Assembly: GCA_037179385.1 (NCBI GenBank)
Contig: CM074194.1
Location: 434,001-498,000, forward strand
Length of the DNA: 64,000 nucleotides
Reading direction: 5' to 3'
DNA from: Holothuria scabra
Taxonomy: Eukaryota; Echinodermata; Holothuroidea; Aspidochirotida; Holothuriidae
The notes beneath the pieces are model-generated. The model saw nothing but the letters and a program-made list of their open reading frames with translations. It was not told the origin of the DNA and ran no database searches. Each line of letters starts with the position of its first letter. Within the stretch, counting starts at the first letter, position 1. Below, one piece after another: positions 1 through 10,085 of the stretch. Both the position numbers and the translations under genes were made by a program.

Positions 1-149
1 CGTATGAAACCATTTCCCCGATATTACTTCACTTGTAGGCCATTTTAGTGCTCAGAAATAATGATAGTTGCCGTAAATGTTGGATTAAGGCCTACGCTCA
101 ACAGTAACATAACAGAACACTCTAAACAGAACAATCTGAAGTCAATAGA

Positions 150-450
150 GTAAACTATTGATCACTCTCTTATAGAATTCAAAGTGTGTATTCACTCCAT
201 TAGAGTTTTAATTTACTTCAAAACAGTAAGCCTCACTCCACAAAGAGCAAATATCACTTCAAAAGAGGGAAATTTCATTCTTGATACAGTAACAGTGATA
301 CCCGGAGGCACTCGTTGAAGAGTGAATTTTCACTCTTGTTGGAGTTAACTTCGCTACTGTAAGAGTGAATTTACACTCAAATAGACTGGATTCACACTTT
401 TCTCTCCAGCAGAGAGTGACTTCGTTCACTTTTTTGATTTTAGAGTGAAC
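150..450. repeat. Rep-C dispersed repeat, copy 1 (GAGTGAA-rich)
   Basis: This stretch is full of the motif GAGTGAA and its complement TTCACTC in alternating orientation, for example around 305-330 and 365-385, so much of it can fold on itself. Related sequence with the same motifs and the phrase TTCAAAACAGTAAG recurs at 9875-10085 and, more loosely, at 15870-16065. No coding potential is visible. The class is unknown; a non-autonomous DNA element with subterminal inverted motifs is plausible. Confidence 0.5.
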
Positions 451-459
451 CTGAAGTGT

Positions 460-834
460 TAGCCATTGACGTTGTGCAATAAATAAGAAAGCTTAGTGCC
501 GAAATTAACACCTGTAACAAATTCGGAGTCACGAAAAGTCCCCGATAAGCTTGAACTAGTGGCCGTTGATATTAGAGCTCACCCAAGGACGTTTTATGCT
601 CCGAACATGTCATGAAAGGTGGCGCAAATTCCATTTCTTAGTTGGTAAGTCGTTATTGCTATCGGCTCTCTAAAACTGCAAACGTGGCCCAGTGTGTTCC
701 GTAAACGTTGTAACGGCCATGTTTACTCAGATAAACCAATGATCTGCAGCTCCCATGTGGAGGCGGTTGCAGTTATGCATGTTTTCATTATGCATAGTTC
801 ACAACCTAGCAACATGTGTCCAGGCACTGAGTTT
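460..834. other. Unassigned non-coding stretch
   Basis: I see no open reading frame, RNA gene or repeat match here. It separates Rep-C from the minisatellite. Confidence 0.4.
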
Positions 835-1095
835 TTAATGCACTGAGTTAAGTACTCACTTCACTGTATACTAGCGTATACTGTACTGAGTACTTCATGC
901 ACCGAGTAGTTAATGCAGTGAGTAGTTACTGCACTGAGTACATACTACTTTGGAGTACTTACTTCACTCAGTACTTCACTAAGTTATACTAGCTCATACT
1001 GCCCTGAGTACTTCATGCACCGAGTGCTTAATGCAAAGAGTAGTTCCTGCACTGAGTACTTACTAGTTTGAGTACTTACTGCACTGGGTGCACAA
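835..1095. repeat. Minisatellite with 16-bp subunits in a 118-bp higher-order period
   Basis: Variants of GCACTGAGTACTTACT follow each other in 16-base steps, for example from about 899 to 946. A larger block repeats: the phrase TACTTCATGCACCGAGT begins at 891 and again at 1009, a spacing of 118 bases. About two higher-order units are present. The motif GAGTAC/GTACTC gives local dyad symmetry. Confidence 0.75.
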
Positions 1096-1416
1096 TAAAT
1101 CACCCTATTACCTCTTTTGCCATAAAAAACGTTACATTACAAAACTGAACATTAAGCTGTGTAGTCTTTTGAAAATTTACCCTCCAAAGATTCTGTTGTT
1201 CTTTATGGGTCCGGAACAGTGTGGACCTATTCTCCCTAATTTTTTAGAATGCCGTGCACATTTTTCACAACTGTCAGTTTGATTACAAACGTTACTATAT
1301 TTCATACAAACTTACCAAGTTCCCCAATCTTAACAACTGGCGGTTCTAACAATAAACTCCCCTCCGACAAGTTACAGTTTCTTAACCCCTACTGATTAGA
1401 CATAACCCATTGGGAT
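1096..1416. other. Unassigned non-coding stretch
   Basis: It holds only a 64-codon ORF of ordinary, non-conserved appearance (1088-1282). No repeat match was recognised. Confidence 0.4.
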
Positions 1417-1572
1417 TTTGGAGCTAGGGACTTTAGTCAGAGGGGACGAGAATGGCCTTCAGGCAGTCTGGTGGGCACTCAGGCAGGATGTTAAACACCT
1501 AAAAAGTGTCGGTGTTTTATTTTGGTTCGTCAGGGGGACAATCGTCCCCTGACCATATGGACGTTCTGTCGC
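1417..1572 (+). repeat. Rep-E fragment, copy 1 (hAT-like debris)
   Basis: The block GGAGCTAGGGACTTTAGTCA, followed by AACACCTAAAAAG and then CGTCAGGGGG...CCCCTGACCATATGG, is shared with 11036-11180 and 26740-26830. The left part resembles the end CAGTGGCGGAGCCAG seen at 11036 and 25232, which is typical in style of hAT termini. The run TCAGGGGGACAATCGTCCCCTGA at 1529-1551 is a short hairpin. No complete element can be delimited. Confidence 0.5.
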
Positions 1573-3289
1573 TGCGTAACCCCCTGTCTGTTGTGACTGT
1601 AACATAAATGAGTGGTCGTTTGCTATAAGCTACAACCGTGTCAGCTTTATCTCTCGTAGGCATATGCTACTGGCAGTTACTACTCATGTATACAAACAAG
1701 TATCGACAATAACAGGGTCGTCAATCGTCAAGTCTTGTAGGAGTTATTGCAATTATTTCAAGTTCAAAAATTCTTTTGAAAAAAAAAACCCAAAAACTTC
1801 TTTAGGAGGGATTTCATTTTCCAGCACAAAGAGTTCAATTTGGAGGTGAGACGGGAAGGTCAAGCAGACAGACTGACAGATATAACAATGTGCAACCCTT
1901 TAATCGATAGTCTGGTGCTATATCGGGATCCATGAGTCTATAGTCAAAGTATGGTAGTATCCGTGACGTCATCTGTACGATTTTTGTGTAGGCGGTGAAC
2001 AGACATAAAGCCTACTGCTATGGTACGGTCCATCACACAAACGAGGAAACTTACACGTAATATATAAGTAGGATACGATCCCCCAGTCTTATTTTCGTCA
2101 AACTGTCCAAGGGGATTTAGTTAACCTCGGGGATTGGATCGGGATTTGTCCTACAGGCAAACAGGAGACAAACTTTCGTGCGGCTTCTGGGTTCTCATTA
2201 CCTGATTGCCAAACTTGAAATTGGGGTGTTTTGTTTTTTATAGAAATTTTGATGGTTTTACTGAAGAATCTCCCTTTCCCGGGAGTATAATGACTCAGGC
2301 GACCTACCGTAATAGGGATTACATATTTGACTTTCTTCACAACGAATTTGCAAAATTAGTCATCCTGTTCGATCTAGAGGGCAGGGTCCTGTTCTACTTA
2401 CTGACTTACTTAAGCACTGAGTGGAAATGATGAATTCTCGGCAGTGTCATGAATAACAATTTTACTCAGAAATATGCGTCTAATGTGATAGAAAATACTC
2501 TGCGTTAGTGCATTGTATGTAGGCTATAAAAAGAGGACCTAAAAAACGAAGATGAAAGCCATCAAATCATGCATAAAACATGAATATTTTGCAATAAACA
2601 CAGTTCTGTCAATTCACGGCAACTAGTACTTAACTCATCTTGCTCACATGCAGGGAGTGCCAATATTATGGCAACTCATTATATTTGGTCTCCATTGATA
2701 AGGTGGGCAGTTAATCTTTGCGAGGGGTGAGGCCTCCAAAACTGATTGTCAAACTATATTTCATATTCTGTATATCTGTCGCTAAAATGGCTAAATTGTA
2801 AAATATGGTAAAAAAATATTTCTGAGGTGTGTCGGTGTAGTAGGACCCCTGCACATTACGTTGTGAACGAATCGCAAAAAAATTAAAGCAAAAAAATGTT
2901 GGTTCATTGGAGGCAAGCAGGTGTGATCTAACGGATTCACAATGTTGTAATCCTATTAGTTTGACCTTGAATTGACTAAAGATATTATTTTGTCCCTGCG
3001 GCAAATGAAGTTTTCAAAATCCCATTGCCCAAGATGCAATAACGGCATCGATATATGCAGAGTATATATTGCATAACTTGGTAGTAATTATAAATAAAAC
3101 TGACAAAACATTGATCAGCAATGCGAATCCACGATATCACGCTTGCTTCAAGTTCATTCTATTAGGAAATTTGTGGCATTCAATTGCTAATTTCTCGAGA
3201 ACCGAACATAGGAGATGAAGTTCATTTGTGAAACCATTCAGTTGTATGATGCTTTGAATGTATACGTAACAACGCGACAACCGCCGAAC
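1573..3289. other. Unassigned non-coding stretch
   Basis: About 1.7 kb with only short overlapping ORFs on both strands, the longest 97 codons at 2711-3004 on the minus strand and not protein-like. A CRE palindrome TGACGTCA lies at 1964. Around 2215-2280 the wording is loosely like the degenerate tandem at 41085-41760 (a TTGGGG-like phrase, then TTTACTGAAGAATCT), so an old fragment of that repeat is possible. Confidence 0.4.
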
Positions 3290-3544
3290 AGACGAATCCG
3301 GTCAACTGATGGTCTGATTTTAGTTGGACACAACTGGGGTCCATTACCTTTAGTCTTTCAATTTCCTTGCTTATCTGTATCATGGGATGGGTGCACACTG
3401 AATTGTATCTTGATTCCCTCATTTTCAGTGAATATGAGGGTTTTATATTCATGTAAACAATAAATGAAGACAATTTAAGGCTGATGGACTCTGCCAATGG
3501 CTGCCTACAGTCGCTAAACAAAAGCGCTGCTAAGACTCGTCTAC
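3290..3544 (+). mobile_element. TA-2 MITE, copy A
   Basis: The left end reads AGACGAATCCGG and the right end is a decayed inverse, AAGACTCGTCTACGG. Internally it matches the copies at 33417-33670, 36526-36786 and 36894-37463, including CTGATTTTAGTTGG, TTTCCTTGCTTATCTGT and the segment around TGTATCTTGATTCC. It has no transposase and is too short to encode one. An antisense ORF across it is shared with the other copies only because the DNA is shared. Confidence 0.75.
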
Positions 3545-4303
3545 GGGATCGAGTGCAATGCGACAAAATGCAGTTTGAAGTTGAAAAGTAGACTGTCGAC
3601 CATAAGCATTCATGAGACTCATTGCGTTCCCAAATAAGCAACAGGTAATCCTACATTTAAGTTTCACACGCATACTATTAACGTCTCGAGTGGAGTTGTG
3701 TTGCTTATGTCTCTGACCCCACGTGAAGCGAGAATGACATAGATAGGCCCTACTATTACCATGACAACCAAACTTTTCTCGTACGTGAATGTAATCACTT
3801 CTCATCTGGTGTAAATTCGTAAAGGAAATATTCTTTCATTCGAATATTGTTGATGTGCATGTAAATAAATAAAAATTAAAAATAAACAAATCTCGAAGTC
3901 GCCTCCTCACCTTTTCCGTAGTACTTTTGCTATAAAGGAGAGCTATTTTCAACCTTGAACGGTCACGTGATGTTCGGCTCCCTTATTGAACGTAGAATTT
4001 ACCGCTGTGTGTTTGTAAATCTGAGATCAGTAGCATTTATGACTTAAATACACAGCAAACTTGACAAAGCAGGACACACAAGTTGTATTTTCCTTTCGGG
4101 AATAACTTTACGTGGGAAAATTTGACCCCACCGTGTGCCCGAGGACTATTTGACCTGAAGAGGGCAGAGGTCAATTGACTCCCTCCGCCTTTAGGGTTAC
4201 CGACAAGTGCAAATGTTACTTGTAAGTAACAATTTTGATGTGAACCCTGTATTCGAAATCAAGTTGTCATAAAGAATTCAGTCACGATAGATAATTGTGG
4301 CAT
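3545..4303. other. Unassigned non-coding stretch
   Basis: Only short ORFs are present. No repeat family was recognised, apart from weak resemblance of 3550-3650 to the flank of other TA-2 copies. Confidence 0.35.
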
Positions 4304-4342
4304 AGTTTAAGCAGGGAGTCTGTTGCAACTCCCTGGTTTAAG
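4304..4342. repeat. CAGGGAGT hairpin terminus
   Basis: CAGGGAGT and ACTCCCTG form a hairpin separated by 8 bases, flanked on both sides by GTTTAAG. Read on the minus strand it begins CAGGGAGTTGCAACA, which recurs at 12475 (plus) and 12671 (minus). A shorter relative is at 48059-48079. It probably marks one end of a small DNA transposon. Confidence 0.5.
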
Positions 4343-4611
4343 AGGTGACGGTTTTTCGCAAGTGGGCTATAACGCGCTCAAAGTATTGAATGAGAAATCT
4401 CATTTATTTATATGCTCCGAGAGTTCAGTTTTGCCGAGCTTTGGGAGCTAGACGAATGTTCGTATTTTTTTCTCTTGCGTGGTGATTCCATCAGAAAAGG
4501 AGTCATTTTCAGTGATAATTGGTCTTTATTCCTGCATTTCTGTCTATCTTTAAAAAAAGAAATGGAAGATAAAACACATCTAAATAAAAAAGAATACGGA
4601 TTAAGATTGCT
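4343..4611. other. Unassigned stretch upstream of hAT-like end
   Basis: Overlapping ORFs on both strands (4408-4740 minus, 4412-4705 plus) run through the G-tract and repeat terminus that follow. Neither resembles a known protein, and I read both as chance ORFs. Confidence 0.4.
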
Positions 4612-4700
4612 GGGATCAAGTGGCGTCACCAGGGGGGGGGGGGGCACGGGGGCACGTCCCCCTCGGGAATCTTGTGCCCTCGTGTGTCCACCAATTGAGA
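4612..4700 (+). mobile_element. hAT-like terminus with 13-G tract
   Basis: AGTGGCGTCACCAGG at about 4619 followed by 13 G residues (4632-4644) is the same style as the left end of hAT-1 (CAGTGGCGTCACATCAGG then a G tract). The matching right end was not found, so only a solo end or decayed element is claimed. The segment CACGTCCCCCTCGGG follows. Confidence 0.55.
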
Positions 4701-4967
4701 TTTGAGATTTAAAAAAAAACGATACGTCTTCTGCAGTCAAAGTGTGAATACGAATATTTTAAAGATTTGATTGAACTGTTGATCAACATCTGTCCTATTC
4801 ATCTCCCCCTTTTCAAAATTTCAACCGGATCCGTTCTTGGTAGTTAAACCACTAGTTTCATTTTACCACTAGTCCTTGAAGTTACCTAGAGGTAATTTTT
4901 TGACCGGTGACAATTCAATAGAATTACTTTTAAGTAACGACTTTCATACCCCAAAATACCCCTATCC
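4701..4967. other. Unassigned non-coding stretch
   Basis: No gene or repeat match seen. Confidence 0.35.
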
Positions 4968-5009
4968 TTCAAAATAAGTTTGGGGTGACTGCTCTTGCCC
5001 TTTAAGGAA
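4968..5009 (+). mobile_element. TTAA-2 MITE, solo 3' end
   Basis: TTCAAAATAAGTTTGGGG followed by TGACTGCTCTTGCCCTTTAA is the right end of TTAA-2 and matches 50343-50380 and 20886-20925 closely. The rest of the element is missing. Confidence 0.75.
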
Positions 5010-5079
5010 AAGCAAGATCTGACACTTTTATTCTTACCATTCTCCTCCATTTATTTTTGTTCACATTTCAGGACTTAAA

Positions 5080-5136
5080 TATTTCTGTATACTACTACAA
5101 CAATTGTAGTTTGGGGTGAGACTTGACTGCCTTTAA
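5080..5136 (+). mobile_element. TTAA-1 MITE, solo 3' end
   Basis: ACAATTGTAGTTTGGGGTGA followed by a degenerate GACTGCCTTTAA matches the right end of the TTAA-1 copies at 52370-52663 and 52734-53030. Only about 57 bases remain. Confidence 0.7.
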
Positions 5137-5529
5137 AATGAGATATCTTGGGTTATGAACTGTTATTGATACAGTGGTCAGGTGGCTAAAGGAAATGGTG
5201 TGGATTTTTTTTATTTCTAATGAGACTCAAGTGGAACAGGGTTTGCGTATGCACATGGATTGGAGGCCCCAAACAGTTCAAATTTCAGGGATAGGAATAA
5301 AGAAAATTGAAGTTGCCTGGGTGAGAGGACTCACGTTCTTTCATAAAATCAAATTTTATAACTTCCATTAATACGAACTAAATATTTTCATATTTTAACA
5401 GAATCCGAAATTACGGCATATGCCTTTAAAGACTTTTGACAACAAAATCCCTGTTTTTCGAAAAGAAATTCCAGCCAGAAAAACGAAAGTTTCGCTCCCA
5501 TGTGAACATCAGGAGCAGCTAGACGTCGG
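5137..5529. other. Unassigned stretch between MITE copies
   Basis: A 65-codon ORF (5174-5371) is present without recognisable similarity. Nothing else was seen. Confidence 0.35.
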
Positions 5530-5910
5530 TTAAAGGAATAATCCTCTTACCCCATACCACACACTTCTGTAGTAGTCCACATAAGGAAGTATTTTCGTTC
5601 AGCTCATCGCTACTGAGTCTGAGGGAGCTACAGCCACAAAGGCACTAGGCAGACTATTTTAAAGATGGAGAGATATCAAGCTAATATATAGCATGAATAC
5701 GCTACTGAGAGTGTTCTGATTAAACATTGGGGTCTTGTACTTACCCTGAAGCAATAAACTGAGATTGTGTCTGCAGGATGAGGATATACTTAAGACAGTG
5801 TGTGTGTGTGTGTGCGTGTGTGCGTGTGTGCGTGTGGAGGTGGGGGGGGTTACTTAAGGAGTATGTTAGGAGAATTGGAACTGGTTAGGGTGAGAGGATT
5901 AGGCATTTAA
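5530..5910 (-). mobile_element. TTAA-1 MITE, copy with internal microsatellite
   Basis: It is bounded by TTAA at 5530 and 5907. The ends are inverted (TAATCCTCTTACCCC on the left, GGGTGAGAGGATTAGGCATT on the right). Inner landmarks AAGCAATAAACTGAGATTG and GAATTGGAACTGG match the other copies in reverse. A (TG)n tract at 5799-5836 has expanded inside it. A block at 5590-5650 (CAGCTCATCGCTACTGAG...GAGCTACAGCCACAAAGGC) also flanks the TTAA-1 copy at 28692, so another element was involved. Confidence 0.8.
5799..5836. repeat. (TG)n microsatellite
   Basis: Alternating TG with scattered C substitutions, about 38 bases, inside the TTAA-1 copy. Confidence 0.9.
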
Positions 5911-6747
5911 GCAATATGTGGTAGGTTTGAGAATGTGGTTCCCGCAAACTGGCTATCCCATGATGTCACTTCTGACAGATTGACAATAAACTTAGGCCTA
6001 ATACTTTTCGGTGCCCTTTTGGAGGTATCCCCCTATATCAGAATCCCCGCCAATGGCCTGTTGGGCTGGATGAATGGGAGGGTCATGGCCACATGGATGC
6101 GGGGTTAACATGTACAGAGATGTCATTTTGTGTCGGTACATTGACTTTCTGCTGTCCGGTAATACATGTTAGCAATTTTCATCCCGCCTCTCACTTTTGA
6201 CACCCCTGTTCCGCTACCGTTAGCGCTACAGCTTCCCAGACCTAATATATGCAGTATTTGTTAATTGCTAATTATGAAAATACTTTTCCGTGTAGGTAGT
6301 GTAAAAATCTGTCATCAATGAATGTTTTGACACAACTAAAAACTTGAGGAAATTTGATAAATAACTAGAAAATCTAACAAAAGGAGTGGTCAAAAATAAA
6401 AGCATTACATTCACACTTTCATGAAATACAAAGATCTGTATGTTGTGTATTCCGTGTTGTTTCTCGTTTCAGGATCACGAATTCTTGGTTTTATGACGTC
6501 AGATGTCTGTTTGAAATCCATTTTGAACGTGCGATTTATCAAACTGGCATTCTCCTAGGAAACCTGAGACGTGGGACAGAGAACAGACGAAGTTATCTTA
6601 TGCTAAAGTGACAAGTCAATGACGTTATCAGAACCTGTAGTTTTAGCGAAGGATAGAAGGACTTGGGAAAAGTTAGAAGCTTTTATCAGAAGGGACTCAC
6701 ACTTGAGGGGAGAGAGACATCCAGGCGAAATCACTGCTATCGGTAAA
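5911..6747. other. Unassigned non-coding stretch
   Basis: No gene seen. A CRE palindrome TGACGTCA is at 6494-6501. Pyrimidine-rich text around 6455-6471 ends in TTTCAG and could act as a splice acceptor, but no open frame of interest follows it. Confidence 0.35.
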
Positions 6748-7050
6748 CTTGAAAGACCTAACCCTCTCACCCAAACATTTCCAATTCTCGTAACCTACTT
6801 ACTTAAGCCCCTCCCACAATTGTCTAGAACTCATCCTCATCCATACACAATCTCAGTTTATTTCTTCAGGATGATGTACACAACTTCCAACTTGTCACCT
6901 TCAGTACAGTACATGTTGTGTACTATGAACTACAGTACTCTGCATTATTGAATTTTTTGTCAATCCTAGAGCGCGACTGTGTCAATTGAGAATTTCTATG
7001 GACTATTAAGAAAACTCGTGTAGCTTGAGCTGATAGTTACCTGTCTTTAG
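6748..7050 (+). mobile_element. TTAA-1 MITE, degenerate copy
   Basis: Landmarks in order are CCTAACCCTCTCACCC, TTCCAATTCTCGTAACC, CTTAAGCCCCTCCCACAATT, CATCCTCATCC, ACAATCTCAGTTTATT, ACAGTACATGTTGTGTA and TCAATTGAGAATTTCTATGG. The right terminus is strongly mutated. A 110-codon ORF across it (6619-6951) is incidental. Confidence 0.75.
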
Positions 7051-8029
7051 TGAAATGATTACTCACGTGGGATGGAATGACGACGTTTTATATGACATTA
7101 TGTAATAATAATGGAAAAGTCATCGGTATTTAACATAATATAGCATGACGTAACAGGTTGAATGGCAAAGGAGGGTCAAGGCCCTATAAGATGCTCTGAA
7201 GTCCAAGCCCAAATCAAAAGTCAAACCACCAAACCTAGACAACAGCCCAAAACAATCAGATTCTACCACAGTCATGGAAGAACTTGTCAACGTTAAATTA
7301 CGTGGAGTTAACTACACAATCTGGCAGCCTATTCCACTCGTTGACAACTCTATGGGAGAAACAGAATTCTTAATAAGACTTGCAAAAGGCCTTTCCATCT
7401 TTTAACAATGCACACGAACCCGAGAATTACCTTGGCACAAGTCAACTTGAAATGAGGGGGTTATGAACAGGACGATAGTTACCTGTACTATGGGATACGT
7501 TCGTGGGGTTTTCGTCGCGTTTTACTAGGGTGTATATTCCAGGTTAAACTCGATCTAGGACAGGAAGCTGTCCTACTTATTAATTCTTAGGGAGATTGTA
7601 TTAGGAGGATGTTATTAATATAGGTCTGTCTATTGCATTGTAAATGAAGCTTATCTAGTACATGTACAGATGAAGAGAAGCCCTTCAGCCTCTGGCATCT
7701 ATTTACATATCGTGTACATTAGGTACACTTGATCAGTTTCAACCTGATGAGTTTTTCACGTGATCCTCTCTCTCCTAGCATGTGTCACATAAACATTTTA
7801 TGGAGGCTGACAATTATCTACCATTCCTTTCAAATAACACTTTGACAATGTAAAGAGGAAACTCCTACATTCTCGACATTTACACTGGTACCCAGTGACT
7901 TAATACAGATGTGCGGGTACTTTATGCAGACATCATTGTAAAGTAAAACAATTGTTGGCAGATAAAATTATCATTATTTCTGTGTAGTTATTATTCATAA
8001 AATATGTGTGGTATCTAGATTCCGACGTA
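7051..8029. other. Unassigned non-coding stretch
   Basis: Just under 1 kb with no ORF of note. A small hairpin TAGGACAG/CTGTCCTA sits at about 7556-7575. No repeat partner was recognised. Confidence 0.35.
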
Positions 8030-8360
8030 TAAAATTTTCGAAACATGCCTGCCTATGATTATTTATACAAAGTCCTCCCGACCCTCTGGCAAAGGGCCGT
8101 TCGACGAAACCAAACTTGAAACTGCTTCCCGAAGAAGCTAAACATCACTTGACCGACCAACCTCAAGGCCTTCAGACCATTTACATTATTGGTCTGTCAT
8201 GCATGGCTCCATTCTAGACTAGATGAAAAGAACAGACACTACACATGATCTTAGCCAAAAGGCCGAGAAGCTAACCAAAACTCTCACTGCTTCCGGAGAA
8301 GCTTTAACATGTTCGGGATAACTGTTTCATGCCTACCTATGATAATTTATAAACAAGCAT
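8030..8360. repeat. Composite repeat around a U2-like fragment
   Basis: Two pairs of similar phrases bracket the U2-like piece: TGCCTGCCTATGATTATTTA (8047) with TGCCTACCTATGATAATTTA (8332), and CTGCTTCCCGAAGAAGCT (8120) with CTGCTTCCGGAGAAGCTTTA (8287). The segment GTCCTCCCGACCCTCTGGCA (8072) is repeated on the opposite strand at 12491-12541. This points to a dispersed element with a duplicated unit. Its class is unknown. Confidence 0.5.
8228..8271 (-). pseudogene. U2 snRNA 5' fragment (truncated pseudogene)
   Basis: On the minus strand this reads GCTTCTCGGCCTTTTGGCTA, then AGATCATGTGTAGTGTCTGT, then TC. That is the 5' end of U2 snRNA from about nucleotide 4 to 46. The branch-site-pairing region GTAGTA of functional U2 is GTAGTG here, and similarity stops just after CTGTTCTTTTCA. 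The Sm site and 3' stem-loops are absent, so it cannot make a working snRNA. It is either a truncated retropseudogene or the head of an snRNA-derived SINE; the flanking repeated phrases make the second possible. Confidence 0.8.
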
Positions 8361-8756
8361 ATAGGTTAATCGTTCAGACTAATGTTTCAACGGATTGATA
8401 CTTTGGATTTTAATAAACGAAGGCGCGCCTTATCTCATGTACTAATCAGACAAAATCGGTTTTCAAGAATATTTGAATTTGTTTGAAAAAATGAAAGTTA
8501 GGATTAGAAATTGAGGTGCCGAAAGGGTTACGTGAGTCAGGGATACTTGCCCTGAGTTTTTCATAGTCCGGTTTCAGAATTACGAGTGAAAAGCTTCTAT
8601 TTTTTTAATTATGGATGTGGCCTTATTTTAAGTAGCTGTTCCGTTGATTGGCCAGATTTGAAATGTAGTATCGTTAGGGGGAAAAAAATACACCGACGGA
8701 GAGTTGTTTTCAAAGTTCATTATAGAGATGGCGCTGTTTAATATAAGAAAGATTAG
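8361..8756. other. Unassigned non-coding stretch
   Basis: No ORF or repeat recognised. Confidence 0.35.
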
Positions 8757-8797
8757 TATACACTCTAAGCATGAAAAGCGTGAAATTTCACTCCAAT
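8757..8797. repeat. Rep-C, left part of interrupted copy 2
   Basis: ACACTCTAAGCATGAAAAGC followed by GTGAAATTTCACTCCAATAG has the Rep-C motifs. The Rep-D element starts directly after it, and Rep-C text resumes at 9875, so Rep-D appears inserted in Rep-C. Confidence 0.4.
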
Positions 8798-9867
8798 AGC
8801 CCAGTTCGGTAATTCGTTTCGGGGGCTATGCACATGCGCACATCCTCCAAATCGTCGGGATAAACCAACCAATCCTGCACCTACAACACGTATTTCAAAA
8901 TTTGAGTTTGCTTTCTACGCCGATAAGTTACTTCATTCCTGTGAGATCCGTTATGTAATTTCTTGGCCGGGTTTCAGTTTTCCTTTGTTTCAGAGAGGAA
9001 AAATGCACTCAAATAATTTAGTTGAGCGTGGTCTCGCGAGTCTCATGTAGACTAGCCACTTCTGTTCCAAGCCAATTACTTCTGGGGTGTGGTGTATGAC
9101 TACCGCATTCGGGGTGCTACTAATTTAGCTATTATCTGTCATGAACACTGTTCCCTTAGTTTTCTCCCTGAAAGTTCAACCCCAGTATACCGTTTTGACC
9201 TCAGCTAAACGCCGTTATCCCCAGTTAACGCAGAAAGCCGATGTTAAGACACTGTGTGTGTTCCACCCGTAAAAATTTGAAAGTGAGGGTTTATTATTAT
9301 TTTTTTTTAAGCAGTTTTGCCCTGTTTTGTGGAACGTGTACAAATGAAGGGGAGAAAATTTCGTCGAGGCCTCATCTCGTCATTTAGTTGCACGCATAGT
9401 GACAGAGTAAGTGGCGTAGCCAAGGAGATGGTTTGGGGGTTTAGAATCCCCCATGCATGACCCAACCTTGCAATACAACTGAAACACCTAAAACAGCGGT
9501 TTTTTTCTCTCCATCCGTAGACATTTCTCTCATGTCGTGCCCCCAAACCCCCCAACTGGACAGAGTTGACATGAAAACTTCGTGAAGTCATTCTTTCTTT
9601 CCATCCATGATATAAAGAGGGATCTCAAGTGTGGTTTTGTGTAGTGGATTGTGTCTAAATTGTCTTTTTGGTATTAAAATTTGCGTTTTAATCTGCTGTA
9701 AAGTAGCAGTGAGACCCCTAATTTCGTTAGAATTCGCTAGACACTTAGAGATTGCTGTATGGACGTACTGACGAATTAAGGCAAAGGGGTAAGCTATGTG
9801 CTGAGCTCAATTTGTATATCCCACGCTGTGACCCACAATTCCATGCGGCAGTGAATAACCAGCCTAT
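8798..9867 (+). repeat. Rep-D dispersed repeat, interrupted copy
   Basis: 8798-8910 and 9563-9867 together match the uninterrupted copies at 30715-31173 (plus) and 16982-17394 (minus). Shared phrases are AGTTCGGTAATT, GCACATCCTCC, CAAAATTTGAG | CATGAAAACT, GAGGGATCTCAAGTGTGG, GTAGTGGATTGTGTCTAAAT and the 3' part CCACGCTGTGACCCACA. About 650 bases (8912-9562) are extra here. GAGTTTGC before and GAGTTGAC after the extra block each differ by one base from GAGTTTAC of the 17-kb copy, as expected for a decayed 8-bp duplication. Confidence 0.6.
8912..9562. mobile_element. Insertion within Rep-D, with hAT-like internal end
   Basis: This block is absent from the other two Rep-D copies. It holds AGTGGCGTAGCCAAGGAG at 9411, a hAT-like end seen also in hAT-2, and C-rich text CCCCCAAACCCCCCAACTGG near its right border. 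No inverted terminal repeat was found at its outer edges, so it may itself be composite. A minus-strand 94-codon ORF (9307-9591) crosses its border and is not a real gene. Confidence 0.45.
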
Positions 9868-9874
9868 AGGACAG

Positions 9875-10085
9875 AAATACACTTCAAAACAGTAAGTTTA
9901 AGTTTTACTCTTGTGGAGTGTCTACAGGGACAACTTTTTAAAGGGGAGAATGATCCCTGCATGAACATGTGAATGTTCACTCCTCTTGGAGTGAAACTTA
10001 CTATCCTATGAGTGAATTTCTCTACTCATGGAGTGATTTAACATTCAAATAAAGTGAATTCACACTTTTCACTATATTAGACTAG
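9875..10085. repeat. Rep-C, right part of copy 2
   Basis: CTTCAAAACAGTAAG, repeated GAGTGAA/TTCACTC motifs and the closing phrase AAAGTGAATTCACACTTTTC parallel copy 1 (215-235 and 385-400). Confidence 0.55.

Noticed and set aside
835..1095. CRISPR-like array
   Set aside because: The units are contiguous 16-mers with no spacers of constant length, and the genome is eukaryotic in character.
3222..3641. 139-codon minus ORF similar to the 132-codon ORF at 33506-33904
   Set aside because: The similarity follows TA-2 copies A and C base by base, and copy B breaks the frame. Shared non-coding DNA explains it better than a conserved protein.
4408..4740. Two overlapping ORFs on opposite strands (110 and 97 codons)
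   Set aside because: Both cross a 13-G tract and a hAT-like terminus and give low-complexity glycine or proline runs.
8228..8271. Functional U2 snRNA gene
   Set aside because: Only the first 44 or so bases are present, the branch-site-pairing motif is altered, and the Sm site and 3' stem-loops are missing.
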